Assembly (NCBI GenBank): GCA_017937925.1
Contig: JAGBCQ010000010.1
Span: 1 to 64,000, forward strand
Reading direction: 5' to 3'
DNA: 64,000 nt
From: Paraprevotella sp.
GTDB lineage: Bacteria; Bacteroidota; Bacteroidia; Bacteroidales; Bacteroidaceae
Part shown: positions 1-9,900 of the stretch, in pieces
How positions within the stretch are numbered: the first letter of the stretch is position 1
How the letters are laid out: each line of letters opens with the position of its first letter
Translations under genes and position numbers: made by a program
Notes under the pieces: model-generated
The model's database searches: none
The model's input: the letters and a program-made list of their open reading frames with translations, nothing else
Told to the model about the DNA's origin: nothing

Positions 1-143
1 ATTTGCAATCGGATTAATTCGGATTAAAATTTAATATGATTGTAAATAGTTGATATATAGTTATATTGCTGTGTTTTTCTGCATTTTTCTTTTTACCCAC
101 ATTTTCCCCACTTTAATTATTTCAAATGCGGGTCTGGGTACAA

Positions 144-178
144 AAAAACGGAGAGAGTTGAAAAACCTCTCCGTTTTT
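144..178 (+). terminator. Intrinsic terminator of a gene left of the window
   Basis: A 12-bp perfect stem (AAAAACGGAGAG at 144-155 with CTCTCCGTTTTT at 167-178) and an 11-nt loop is followed by a T-rich run. The A/T symmetry makes it usable from either side. No rightward gene in the window precedes it, so it probably ends transcription entering from the left. Confidence 0.65.
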
Positions 179-263
179 TATTTTTCAAAAGTAAGATTAA
201 GATTTAGAACCGTCTTAATAACTGAGACAAGCAAACTGGCGGACGTCCGCCGTTTGAACGCAA

Positions 264-291
264 GACGTCCGTCGTTGCAATGACGGACGTC
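264..291. repeat. GACGTCC-type hairpin
   Basis: Perfect 10-bp inverted repeat, GACGTCCGTC at 264-273 and GACGGACGTC at 282-291, with an 8-nt loop. A second near-palindrome built on the same GGACGTCC core lies just upstream at about 236-254. Function unknown: paired operator or RNA hairpins are both possible. Confidence 0.5.
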
Positions 292-437
292 CGATAGTTT
301 CATGACGAAAGCACCTCATTTTGTAAATAAAAAATACACTCCTTCAACCACTCTCGCGCGTGCGCGCGCGTTACAGGGATTTTAAAAAATCATGTTTCAT
401 GTTTCACTATCCTCCAGAATCCCTCTGTAGCCACGAC

Positions 438-480
438 TTTTGGAGTGAAACATGAGGTTCATCCATGTTTCACTCCAAAA
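438..480. repeat. 17-bp perfect inverted repeat
   Basis: TTTTGGAGTGAAACATG (438-454) is followed after 9 nt by its exact reverse complement (464-480). The core GTTTCA/TGAAAC also appears at 391-407. It lies about 60 bp beyond the stop codon of the GH43 gene, so on the minus strand it could serve as that gene's terminator or 3' stabilising hairpin. Confidence 0.5.
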
Positions 481-540
481 ACACACGAATTTTACTCGTC
501 TAACAGCCTATTAAAATTAGATAACTAATTGAATATAAGA

Positions 541-3093
541 TTATTTTATTACCACCTTCTTGCCGTCTACAATGTAAACACCTCTATGAAACATACTTTG
601 AGCACTGCGCATTTTTCTACCTGCCAAATCATAAACACCCTTTGACAGAGATGATGACTTTGTATATATTTTTTCAATTGAAGATGGGTCTTTTTCTCCT
701 AAATAATACAATTCAAAATGGTCAAAAGCCGTCCAATTATCTGCAGGAAGTGCCCCCTCAGTCTTCCTTACTCCGACACGCAATGTTCCATCTGTGACCT
801 CAACTATAAGACTTTGTTTGTACAACCCACTTGAGAACATGGCAGAAACTGCGTTGAGTGTTGCCGGAATCTTTCCCAACTCCGTTTCTTCAGCCTCAGC
901 ACTTGGTATCATCACATTATCCGCAAACTCAAATACCGACATTAAAGGTTGTTCCACTTCATTCGCATACATATAGGCATTCAATTCCTCACGCCCATTA
1001 TTCCTACGATTTGCTGCCACCGTAGCTGTACCATCTCGATAGAAACCTTGTACACTGACTTCATAAAACCCATTCGGTATATCTTTAAGAATTTGATAGA
1101 CATCATATGCTTCGGACGGAGCCTGAGCGCATTGGTTGGTCACATCACCGCCGGTTTCAAACTGTCCGTTCCAATAACCGATGCGCAAATCATTACGTCC
1201 AAAATTGGCCCCTTTTAAAAGGAATGTTGCATTTACCGGCATTTCGGGTGTCGCCATCAAAAATTCTCCCAACAGGTCGCTTTTACGTTTCATTATCCAC
1301 CGGCTGGCAGCAGATGCCGAACTTGTCAAGTCTGCTTTGACAACGTTACTGCCGGTAACTGTGCCAAAATAACCAACACCATTATGAATGGCACAAGTCA
1401 CAGAGTCAATCATCCTTATTCTGAGTTCGGTCATCGCGGCATCCAGATACCCTCCTGAACCCAAATAGTGGTTCGTACTGCCGTTTCGGATATGCGTATC
1501 TATCACATATTTGCCATTAGGTAATTCTATTGGGTATAGATCCAAAGGACAGTCGGACACCAAAGCTTGGGTTCCCCAACTTGCTCCACAGTTAAGATAA
1601 GTTCCGGTCTTTTTATTCATCAAATACACCGCATCCGCCCCATTCAACATGGCATCAATGGTTTCTTCGGCAATGCGTTCCTCGCCATAGTACACCACTT
1701 TTACGTTATCTAATCCCATCCACTGATAGTTCTTCTTTTTAGAACGCAAACCTATTTTCAATTTACCATCCGCGACATAGGTGGTAACGGAAAAATCTTG
1801 TGGGGTCGGTGTCGTGACGTCACATTCGTCGCTATTGGCAAAAAGACAAACGGCTGAATTGTCATCCACCGCACCTTGCACAGGAAAACTTCTGAAAGCG
1901 GAAGCTGTCAGACGATAAGTACCGTTAGGCACTTTCAACTCTTGGTAAATCTCACCTGTAAATGAATTCGCATCCCAACTTTCATAGTATTTGCCAGAAA
2001 TAGTACCACCTTGATTGTCAGAAATCTTACGATTAGAAGCATCGGTCGTATTTACCCATGCGGTCGTAGAATAATCAAAACCAGGATTCAGTACGACCAC
2101 CTGTGACGGAGAAGTTAAATCATACTTGTATCTGTACTGCATCACCGCCCTCATTTCATCGCCACTGTCATCCATTACAAAAAGTTCAGGGTGGCGCTCG
2201 AAATGTTGATTGGCAAGGTCTATGTTTCGATTGCTATGGATTGACATCAAAAGTTGTCCGTCAAAAGTACGGAACAACATACCATGCCCATGATTATCAG
2301 GTGTAATAGGACACTTAGAATGTGACCATTTCCCGTTTAATTTTCCATTATCCGAATAGGCCACGCCTTGAACATAAATACCTGAACGCCAACACGTCCA
2401 TATCATACCCAAACGTCCTGTCTGTGTACGGAATAGAAAAGGACCGTCTGTCACGGCATCCGTGTTCCATGCCCTTCCGTCACTCGCCTTACAAATGTGG
2501 GTTGAAGAACCTATTGTTCCCGACAAGTCCGACTTCAGTTCAATAAATTCTATTGCTCCGTCACCGGCTTGTACCCATTCGTAACAATACACTAAATAAA
2601 GATGTCCGTCCTCCTCCCAAATGGTTCCGTCAATAGCCATTTTTGAAGCCGGAAGATAAAGTTCATCACCACCTTGAATTTTCTTGAATGGCCCTTCCGG
2701 TCGGTCACTTTTCAGGATATGGATGCTCCGTCTTGAATAATTGGTCCCTTCAGTTTTTGCATTCGGATTGGTAAACGTCACAACATTATAGTAGGCTCCA
2801 TCTTTATAATATAGTTCCGGTGCCCAAATCTGTCCGGGATTCGGAGCGGTATGATTGACTCCTACCCACGCAATATCGGACGTATTGAGAGCCCAATCCA
2901 ACTTAGTCCATACCTCTAAATTCGCACTCTTGAAGATGTCACCACCGGTACCTGTCATATAATACGTATTTGAAACAGGGTCAGCCAAAACGGCAGGGTC
3001 ACTCAAAGAGATATCACTCCTTATCATTTGCGCATTCATTGCCACACACACCAACAAAGATAAGAAGCAACTAAAATTTCTGTTTGTCACCAT
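541..3093 (-). CDS. Secreted GH43 glycosidase with carbohydrate-binding modules
   Basis: An 850-residue exported protein with an N-terminal signal peptide (about 1-22). Residues about 26-320 form a GH43-type five-bladed propeller: the early SDPAVLADP carries the expected general-base Asp, and AIDGTIWEEDG is typical of the family. Two similar beta-sandwich, CBM-like modules follow (about 335-470 and 660-810; the second has YEVSVQGFYR). Between them is a beta-trefoil-like stretch starting NKKTGTYLNC. The last 30 residues are the YDLAGRK...GVYIVDGKK tail shared with other enzymes here. GH43 members cut arabinose or xylose linkages; the neighbours suggest arabinan or arabinogalactan side chains. 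The exact substrate cannot be read from the sequence. Confidence 0.85.
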   Translation of the reverse strand: MVTNRNFSCFLSLLVCVAMNAQMIRSDISLSDPAVLADPVSNTYYMTGTGGDIFKSANLEVWTKLDWALNTSDIAWVGVNHTAPNPGQIWAPELYYKDGAYYNVVTFTNPNAKTEGTNYSRRSIHILKSDRPEGPFKKIQGGDELYLPASKMAIDGTIWEEDGHLYLVYCYEWVQAGDGAIEFIELKSDLSGTIGSSTHICKASDGRAWNTDAVTDGPFLFRTQTGRLGMIWTCWRSGIYVQGVAYSDNGKLNGKWSHSKCPITPDNHGHGMLFRTFDGQLLMSIHSNRNIDLANQHFERHPELFVMDDSGDEMRAVMQYRYKYDLTSPSQVVVLNPGFDYSTTAWVNTTDASNRKISDNQGGTISGKYYESWDANSFTGEIYQELKVPNGTYRLTASAFRSFPVQGAVDDNSAVCLFANSDECDVTTPTPQDFSVTTYVADGKLKIGLRSKKKNYQWMGLDNVKVVYYGEERIAEETIDAMLNGADAVYLMNKKTGTYLNCGASWGTQALVSDCPLDLYPIELPNGKYVIDTHIRNGSTNHYLGSGGYLDAAMTELRIRMIDSVTCAIHNGVGYFGTVTGSNVVKADLTSSASAASRWIMKRKSDLLGEFLMATPEMPVNATFLLKGANFGRNDLRIGYWNGQFETGGDVTNQCAQAPSEAYDVYQILKDIPNGFYEVSVQGFYRDGTATVAANRRNNGREELNAYMYANEVEQPLMSVFEFADNVMIPSAEAEETELGKIPATLNAVSAMFSSGLYKQSLIVEVTDGTLRVGVRKTEGALPADNWTAFDHFELYYLGEKDPSSIEKIYTKSSSLSKGVYDLAGRKMRSAQSMFHRGVYIVDGKKVVIK

Positions 3094-3119
3094 AAAAATT
3101 CTTTATTACAAATTTCAAG

Positions 3120-3148
3120 CAAATATAACGTATATACTATGATATTCA
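3120..3148 (-). promoter_or_regulatory. Promoter of the GH43 gene
   Basis: On the minus strand TATATTTG (3127-3120) matches the Bacteroidetes -7 box TAnnTTTG. TTG at 3148-3146 lies 18 nt upstream, close to the usual -33 spacing. The ATG at 3093 follows within a short leader. Confidence 0.5.
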
Positions 3149-3225
3149 AGTCTTGCCTTATCATAAAAACATACAACTGACTTATTTTATAAATTTTTGA
3201 ACTCATTTTCAACTCAATGTTTTAG

Positions 3226-3254
3226 TTTGTCTTTTAATTTTTATTGTACCTTTA
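3226..3254 (+). promoter_or_regulatory. Possible promoter of the GH30 gene
   Basis: TTTG (3226-3229) and TACCTTTA (3247-3254, one mismatch to TAnnTTTG) are separated by 17 nt and precede the ATG at 3281. Spacing and the -7 box are imperfect. Confidence 0.3.
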
Positions 3255-3280
3255 TCACCAAAATCAATATAAGTCACTGT

Positions 3281-5761
3281 ATGAATAAGTTTCTTACCTT
3301 ATTGGCAACGTTCTCTCTTTTCTGTATCTCTTTATACTCACAGCCACAATTCGCTGTACCGACTCGTATCTATGTCATGCACAGCAGTGGGAACCACTTG
3401 GAAATGAATGATGCAGGGGGAGGCATCATTGCCTCACCAACGGCCTCAGCAAGACAGCAAATGACCATGATTCCCGATGGAATGGGCTATTATAACATTC
3501 AAGCCGGCAGCGAGCCCTTGTTTCTCGCTCTAACCGGTGATTGGAACACTTCATTCATATCTGACTCTACTTCAAGCAATGCTAAATACGCCATTGAAAA
3601 GGTATCAAATACATTGGTTAAGCTACGTTGTAAAGCCAACAATCGCTACTTGGGGACTGACAGCAACTCCCCAAACAAGAGCGTTTATTCGGACAAGAAC
3701 GGAGAAGACATTAAGCACCATTGGTTCTTCAGCGAAACAATAGACGCTACCTTACCGGTTGACACAGCAACATGGCTCATCAATCCTTCGCTCGTCAGAC
3801 AACACTTTACGGGGTGGGGCGTATCACTTTGTTGGTGGGCAAGGATGTGTGGCGAATGGGACGACGAGAAAATCGATGAAATTGTCACATGGTTGGTTAG
3901 TCCTACAGGTTTGAACTACCGCTTTTTCCGTTATAATATTGGTGGTGGCGACGACCCTGAGAATAATAACTGTACCGAACACCATATGGGCGAAGGTAAG
4001 GGATTGCGCGCTGAGATGGAAGGTTTTAAGGATTTCAGCGAAGACGAATACCATTGGGATCGAGATGCCGGACAACGCAAAATTATGCTAAAGATAAAGG
4101 AGAAACGTCCAGATGCCGTTTTTGAAGCATTCAGCAATTCAGCACCTTACTACATGACATATAGCGGTTGCGTGGCAGGGAACACCAATGCCGGCAAGGA
4201 CAACCTACGACCGGAATATTATGAAGAATTCGCACATTATTTAGTGGATGTCTGCAAGCATTACAAAGAAGAATACGGCATAGAATTCGCGACATTGGAG
4301 CCTTTTAACGAGCCGGTCACTAATTATTGGGGCGCCAACGGAAGCCAAGAGGGTTGCCACTTTGACGCGACATCGCAAGTGGCATTTCTTAAAGTGCTCG
4401 CACCTATATTGGAAGCCTCAGGTTTGAATACCGTCATCTCAGCATCCGATGAAACCAGCGTATCGCAATCGGTCAAGACATTCAATCAATATATGGACAG
4501 CAATGTTTTGCATTTGGTGGGACAATGGAATACACATACTTATGGTGGCAATAACGCCGACCGTTGTCGCATCAGTCATTTGGCATACCAAGCCAACAAA
4601 CCACTGTGGATGAGTGAAGTGGGAGCTGGTGGTACAGGATTGTCCGGCAATTTAAGTCTTGCTCAGAAACTTATCGACGATATGCGATACATTCAACCTG
4701 AGGCTTGGATAGATTGGCAATATATGGAAGAGAATAACGACCAATGGTGCACCATAAAAGGCAGTTTCAGCGAACAGACTTATGCCAAAGTCAAGAACTA
4801 CTATGTCAGACAGCAATGTACACGTTTCATCAAAGAAGGGTACAATATTGTGACATCAACAGACAAACGCACACTTGCCGCTGTGAATGAAGCACAAGAC
4901 ACACTGGTTCTTGTTATCCTGAATGAAGGTTCGGACATGGTACATAAGATAGACCTTTCATTCTTTTCAGACCTACCTAGTAGCAAAAGCCGTATCAAGG
5001 CTTACAGAACCTCAGAGAGCGAAGACCTTGCACGTTTCAGAGACTATGAATTGCAAGATAACTTATTGACAGTAAATATTCCGACACAAAGTATTACGAC
5101 ATTGGTCATTCCCGCAAATGCCAAAGACGCAGCGGTTGATTTTTCGCAACCGAATATGGAATATCTCATCATCCCACGCCATGAAAACACTCGAGCTATT
5201 TCTGCTGATGCTACCGGTAAGGTCACCATACAAAATATCGATAGGACGGATGATGCACAACGTTGGACTATTCAAGAAGACGGAAATGCCTTTACTATAA
5301 AAAATGCGGCAGGCCAACTATTGACAGCCCAACGTGCTACGGATAATAACACATTGGTAGCACAGACACATTCTGCCGACGAACAAACATTCTACATAGA
5401 AAATGTTGATCCCATTTATGTTAAGATATTATCAACTTTAGACAGTGAATATGCCTTTGATCTTACGGAAGAAAAAACAGCTAGCGGTACACGAGTTGGA
5501 CTATGGACATACAACACCTCCACATCACCCACCCACCGACAATGGATGCTCTTCCCATTACCCACAGACGCACCGGATGCCATCAATGAGCTACAAAACG
5601 GACAAAGCAGAGAGGATAATAAAGAAAATGATGGTATTTACGACTTGACCGGACGCCGTTTGTACCATCATAGCAATGTGCGTGAGATACGTCACCAACT
5701 CCTACCGGGCATCTACATCATTCAACACAACGGTAATAGCAGAAAAGTGTACATTAAGTAA
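3281..5761 (+). CDS. Secreted GH30 endo-glycosidase with beta-trefoil modules
   Basis: The start at 3281 is chosen because it opens a clean signal peptide (MNKFLTLLATF..., about 21 residues); the open frame extends 28 codons upstream without one. A beta-trefoil-like segment (about 22-150) precedes a GH30 barrel (about 165-490) and its beta side domain. The acid/base Glu is in EPFNEP and the nucleophile Glu in WMSEVGAGG. GGDDPENNN and the barrel sequence resemble beta-1,6-galactanases of GH30, so the side chains of arabinogalactan or RG-I are the likely substrate (inference). A second trefoil-like region and a YDLTGRR...GIYII tail finish the 826-residue protein. It is divergent from the GH43 gene. 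Confidence 0.85.
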   Translation: MNKFLTLLATFSLFCISLYSQPQFAVPTRIYVMHSSGNHLEMNDAGGGIIASPTASARQQMTMIPDGMGYYNIQAGSEPLFLALTGDWNTSFISDSTSSNAKYAIEKVSNTLVKLRCKANNRYLGTDSNSPNKSVYSDKNGEDIKHHWFFSETIDATLPVDTATWLINPSLVRQHFTGWGVSLCWWARMCGEWDDEKIDEIVTWLVSPTGLNYRFFRYNIGGGDDPENNNCTEHHMGEGKGLRAEMEGFKDFSEDEYHWDRDAGQRKIMLKIKEKRPDAVFEAFSNSAPYYMTYSGCVAGNTNAGKDNLRPEYYEEFAHYLVDVCKHYKEEYGIEFATLEPFNEPVTNYWGANGSQEGCHFDATSQVAFLKVLAPILEASGLNTVISASDETSVSQSVKTFNQYMDSNVLHLVGQWNTHTYGGNNADRCRISHLAYQANKPLWMSEVGAGGTGLSGNLSLAQKLIDDMRYIQPEAWIDWQYMEENNDQWCTIKGSFSEQTYAKVKNYYVRQQCTRFIKEGYNIVTSTDKRTLAAVNEAQDTLVLVILNEGSDMVHKIDLSFFSDLPSSKSRIKAYRTSESEDLARFRDYELQDNLLTVNIPTQSITTLVIPANAKDAAVDFSQPNMEYLIIPRHENTRAISADATGKVTIQNIDRTDDAQRWTIQEDGNAFTIKNAAGQLLTAQRATDNNTLVAQTHSADEQTFYIENVDPIYVKILSTLDSEYAFDLTEEKTASGTRVGLWTYNTSTSPTHRQWMLFPLPTDAPDAINELQNGQSREDNKENDGIYDLTGRRLYHHSNVREIRHQLLPGIYIIQHNGNSRKVYIK

Positions 5762-5784
5762 CGTGAAAACGTGAGAAGTAGGTA

Positions 5785-6975
5785 TTATACCTTCGAGGTC
5801 CGTCCCAACCACGTCAGTCGATGCCAAATGGTTTCGAGTGGACCGCGCTTATAACGGCGCATCCACCAATGGGCAAAAGCGACTTGTAACACAAGGAACA
5901 CGAGTCCTATACAGAAGCTGGCCGTGATACCACAACTCTCGTATAGCGACAATCCATACCCAAAGTATATGAAACTACCGATGACGGACTGCGTCACATA
6001 ATCCGTCAAACTCATCTTGCCATAAGGAACCAACCAACGTTGTAAAGCGCATGGACGAGTCCAATAAAGCAATAAGAAAATGGCAACAATACATAACATA
6101 AAGAAAAGATTATACCATGAGTTAAAGGTGGTTGTTATTGACGACTTCATGAACGGATTTTCTATCACAGAGAACAGAAAACGCTTCCCGTAATAAAATA
6201 GCAATGCCAAAGGAGCAGAATAGCAGAGCGCCTTTATCCAGAACGTCCTACTGCGACTCAGTTCTTCATCCGTCGAAGTACGGAACAGTCCCTTACGTCC
6301 AATCAATATTCCGAAGATAAAGAGTGAGGTAGTCTGGAACACGCGTCCATAACACCAAGCCCAATTCAAACTCGCCAAATGTCCTTTAAGGAAATTGACT
6401 TTTATCATCTCCCATAACGAATCCCCACGCAACTGGGGATACACATTCCCTAAAGGATAGAACAATTGTTGCGGATTAGCTTCGGGATCAATCGCCGCAT
6501 AAATAATTTTACCCCATTCCACCGGTTGTAACATCAAAAATACCGCCAACCAGAACAAAGCCTTGTCACTCCAATGGCGTATAGGAACCAACAAAAAACC
6601 TAACAATGCATAAAGCACCAATATTTCGCCGGGGAAGAACAAACCATTGATGAGTCCAAAACCTAATAACAACAGCAAACGCCACATATAGCGGTTCTTA
6701 AAATCTAGCCCGCGTTTCTCACTGTTTCTACTTTGCAGATAGAAAGTAAATCCAAACAACAAAGCAAATATTGCGTATGCCTTCCCGGAGAAAGTGAAGA
6801 ACATCATATCCCAAATACTGCTATCCAACGAACGTAACCACTCATGCTCCACTTTAGGAAAGGAATAAAAGTTGAAATGTTCAATATTGTGCAACAACAT
6901 GATGCCCATTACAGCAAATCCGCGCAACGCATCTATCGCCGTAATTCGTCCATTGTTTGAAGTTTGTTCTGACAT
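5785..6975 (-). CDS. DUF418 family integral membrane protein
   Basis: 396 residues with about ten hydrophobic helices. The N-terminus RITAIDALRGFAVMGIM and the C-terminal half match the DUF418/YeiB family, acyltransferase-3-like membrane proteins whose substrate is unknown. The start lies 7 bp after the stop of the upstream lectin-glycosidase gene, so the two are probably cotranscribed. The tail converges on the GH30 gene with a 23-bp gap. A role in exporting or modifying sugars of this cluster is possible but not shown. Confidence 0.75.
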   Translation of the reverse strand: MSEQTSNNGRITAIDALRGFAVMGIMLLHNIEHFNFYSFPKVEHEWLRSLDSSIWDMMFFTFSGKAYAIFALLFGFTFYLQSRNSEKRGLDFKNRYMWRLLLLLGFGLINGLFFPGEILVLYALLGFLLVPIRHWSDKALFWLAVFLMLQPVEWGKIIYAAIDPEANPQQLFYPLGNVYPQLRGDSLWEMIKVNFLKGHLASLNWAWCYGRVFQTTSLFIFGILIGRKGLFRTSTDEELSRSRTFWIKALCYSAPLALLFYYGKRFLFSVIENPFMKSSITTTFNSWYNLFFMLCIVAIFLLLYWTRPCALQRWLVPYGKMSLTDYVTQSVIGSFIYFGYGLSLYESCGITASFCIGLVFLVLQVAFAHWWMRRYKRGPLETIWHRLTWLGRTSKV

Positions 6976-6982
6976 AGTAATT

Positions 6983-9900
6983 TTATTTTATCAATACCTT
7001 TTTACCACCTAAAATATATACGCCCTTTCTCGAAGTATTCAAGTCCACTTCTCTGCCTGTCAAATCATATACCGGTCCGTTACCCTCATACTTTACATCC
7101 GTTTTTACATCCACAATCGCATCCAAATCGGCACCACCATAGTATTGAAGTTGGAAACCATTGACTACAGTCCAATCGTCATAAACAGCAGTCACCTTCT
7201 TCAAACCGACCACCAATTCGCCATCCGCATCGGCATCGTAAACGGCCTTAGCACAACTAGCGGTATTGCTTGGTTTATAGCGATTCAAAATATTGAACGC
7301 TGCAGCCGCTGCTTCTAAATCATTGGGTACGTTCTTACCGGTTGTGTACGCATACCAATCGCCCTCGGAAGTGTCGGTACCGGCTCTTCTTGATATTGGA
7401 TAAGTGGCTGTTGTGGAATCGCACACATATACCATCGTATAAACATTGGTATTCGCACTGTTTTCCTTAGACCCATTACGGTAAAACGCTTGTGCTTTCA
7501 ACGCGTACGTTCCATCAGGCATGCCATAAAGCACTTGCGACAAATCGAAAGTATGGTTCCAAATCTCCAAACATCCATAGTTGACTGTGGCATTGTAACC
7601 ACTCTCATTTGTTGTAAGCGTCCAATACTTTGAAGTGTTGCTCTCAAAGTCCGCATTCCTTAACAAGAAAGTGATATCCACCGGGCGTCTATCGGTTGCC
7701 GTCGCAATGGCATCCGTCATCAAATAACGATTCGTAAAAGCCTTGACTACTTTTACTTGGTCCTCAACCTCTGCATGCGTATAAATTCCCTCTTGGAGGT
7801 TGGCTAACGCAACATCATATTGAGAGGAGTATGTTGTCAACGCCTCTGTATCGCTCTGAGGATACGTTTCTGCCATTTCAGACGACCACGCTACAGCGTC
7901 TGCCAATGGTGCATAAGCGTCTATTGATGTCCGAGCCGAAGTCATCGCTGTCTTTAGTCGGCGTAACGCCTTAGTAATTGCGTCTTCATCTCCTTCTTCG
8001 ATAGCTGTCTCCGCATTCTCCATTGCCGTAATCAACGTCTGACGACGCACCTTATACATTGGTTTCTCCAATAACTCATTAGCACTTGACAACTGATCAT
8101 GATAGAATAACTTTTGTACAGCCTCCTCATCCAAATCGTAATTGTAAAGGCAAACATCGCCTATCACACCACCGAACAATGGGTCGTTATCAAAGAACGA
8201 ACGTCCTAAATAACACACATTCGGAGCTATGTCAGAAGGTCGTAATGTAATCTCAGTGGTAGATGCATTTAACTTTCCATCAATATATATTTTCGTACCT
8301 GACTCGCCCGTTGTCACAACGACATGAGTCCATACGTTCGCAATGATTCCTTTAGTAGCATCCAAACCTTGTTTCACACCATCCTTACATATTTCATATC
8401 GCATACCTCCACCCGTATGAGGCGTAAAGAAGAGATAGTTTTGCGAGTTTCTACCAAAGTCGAAGACACGCTGCCATGCGGTTGTTGCAGAAACCTTAAC
8501 CCATGCGCTGAACGTCATTGCATTCATATCGCCGACATGATAAGGGAGGTTGATATAATCGTCCACTCCATCAAACAAAGCACCGTTATGAGTATCGTTA
8601 GTAACATACTCCACACCTGAACTTACCGCATGGAATTTGTTCTCCGATTTATCCTCAAGTGTTCCGTTTAGCGACCATTGTGCCATAAGGGTTGGTTCAA
8701 CGGATGTGGATGCCGATACTGCCTCTGAAGGTTCACTCACATTCCATGCCTTATCCACAGCACGCACTCGGTATTGATGCTGTTTTCCTTTGGAGCAGAT
8801 ATTATCTATAAAGTTATTCTCTGACACGCTACGTCCGATAGTTTCCCATATAGCAGCCGCCTCGTTGTATCTGTAAACCATATAACCCAAAAGGTCTTCC
8901 TCTGCATTAGCTTCCCATGACAATTTTACGCTTCCGCTCAAAGCTTCTGCCACCAATCCTGATGGCGCAACCGGAGCTTCAGTCTCTACAGTAGCATCCT
9001 TCGGAATGATACGCCACAACTGCAAATCCGTTCCTGTACGTTCCCACTGTGTCACCGAACCGCCTCTGCCATCCAGTGACAAACCGCTATCATGGTTGGT
9101 AATAACATAGTAACCATCGCCTTTATAACGAAAATGCCAGCGTTCACACTCATTACCACCACCGGCATACAACTGAATGCCGGCACCATTATTTGCTGCA
9201 TACTTTATGGCATCCAAATACATAGACTTGTTAGCAGCGTTAATAATGTGCATATAACTGAAATCGCCCGAACTACGAGGCGCAATAGGTTGTAATGTCC
9301 ATGTGGAAACACCTCCTACCGTGAGAAGTTTTCCAGTCGATTTATTCTGTATCATAAAGTCGCCTTCCATCGGTCCTACAGGTACATCTTCACCATAAGT
9401 CATCTCTATCACATATTCCGAGTTGGTCTGACCTGTTCCGTAACCCGTACCACCCGGAGTGGCTTTTGTATATTCATAAAAAGGACCGTAACCATCGTAA
9501 TATACCAATCTGTCTTCTGAAAGGAATGTATATGCCGACTCTCCGGCCTGACGTTCGGACGTTCCGAGAAACGCCTCAACAAGGTCCTGCGATTTACGTT
9601 TGAATACTGCCGCCGAAGTCCATGCCGCCCGATTCTCGGCATAACCTATTCGGGAACCGTCATTGCTGGCGCATCCCAACTCAGCACGTGTATAACCACC
9701 AAAGTCCGACCACCATATACCTTCCGACATACCATAGTTCATCCCGATAAGGGCATCGTTGATATTGTGCATTTCGTCACCGGTAGATTTCTTGCCTGAA
9801 GCCTGTACTGCCGCATAGAATCCTGCGAAAGAATCGAACGTTCCCGCCAATTGGTGGGTGTTACCCATTTGTACGGCATCCTTCATTATGGGCCACCAAG

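Larger units (their letters stand above)
1..540. other. Gene-free spacer rich in hairpins
   Basis: No convincing gene is seen here. The stretch holds a terminator (144-178), a near-palindrome around 236-254, a second GACGTCC hairpin (264-291), an alternating CG run (355-370) and a 17-bp perfect inverted repeat (438-480). It separates a rightward gene ending left of the window from the leftward GH43 gene. Confidence 0.7.
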
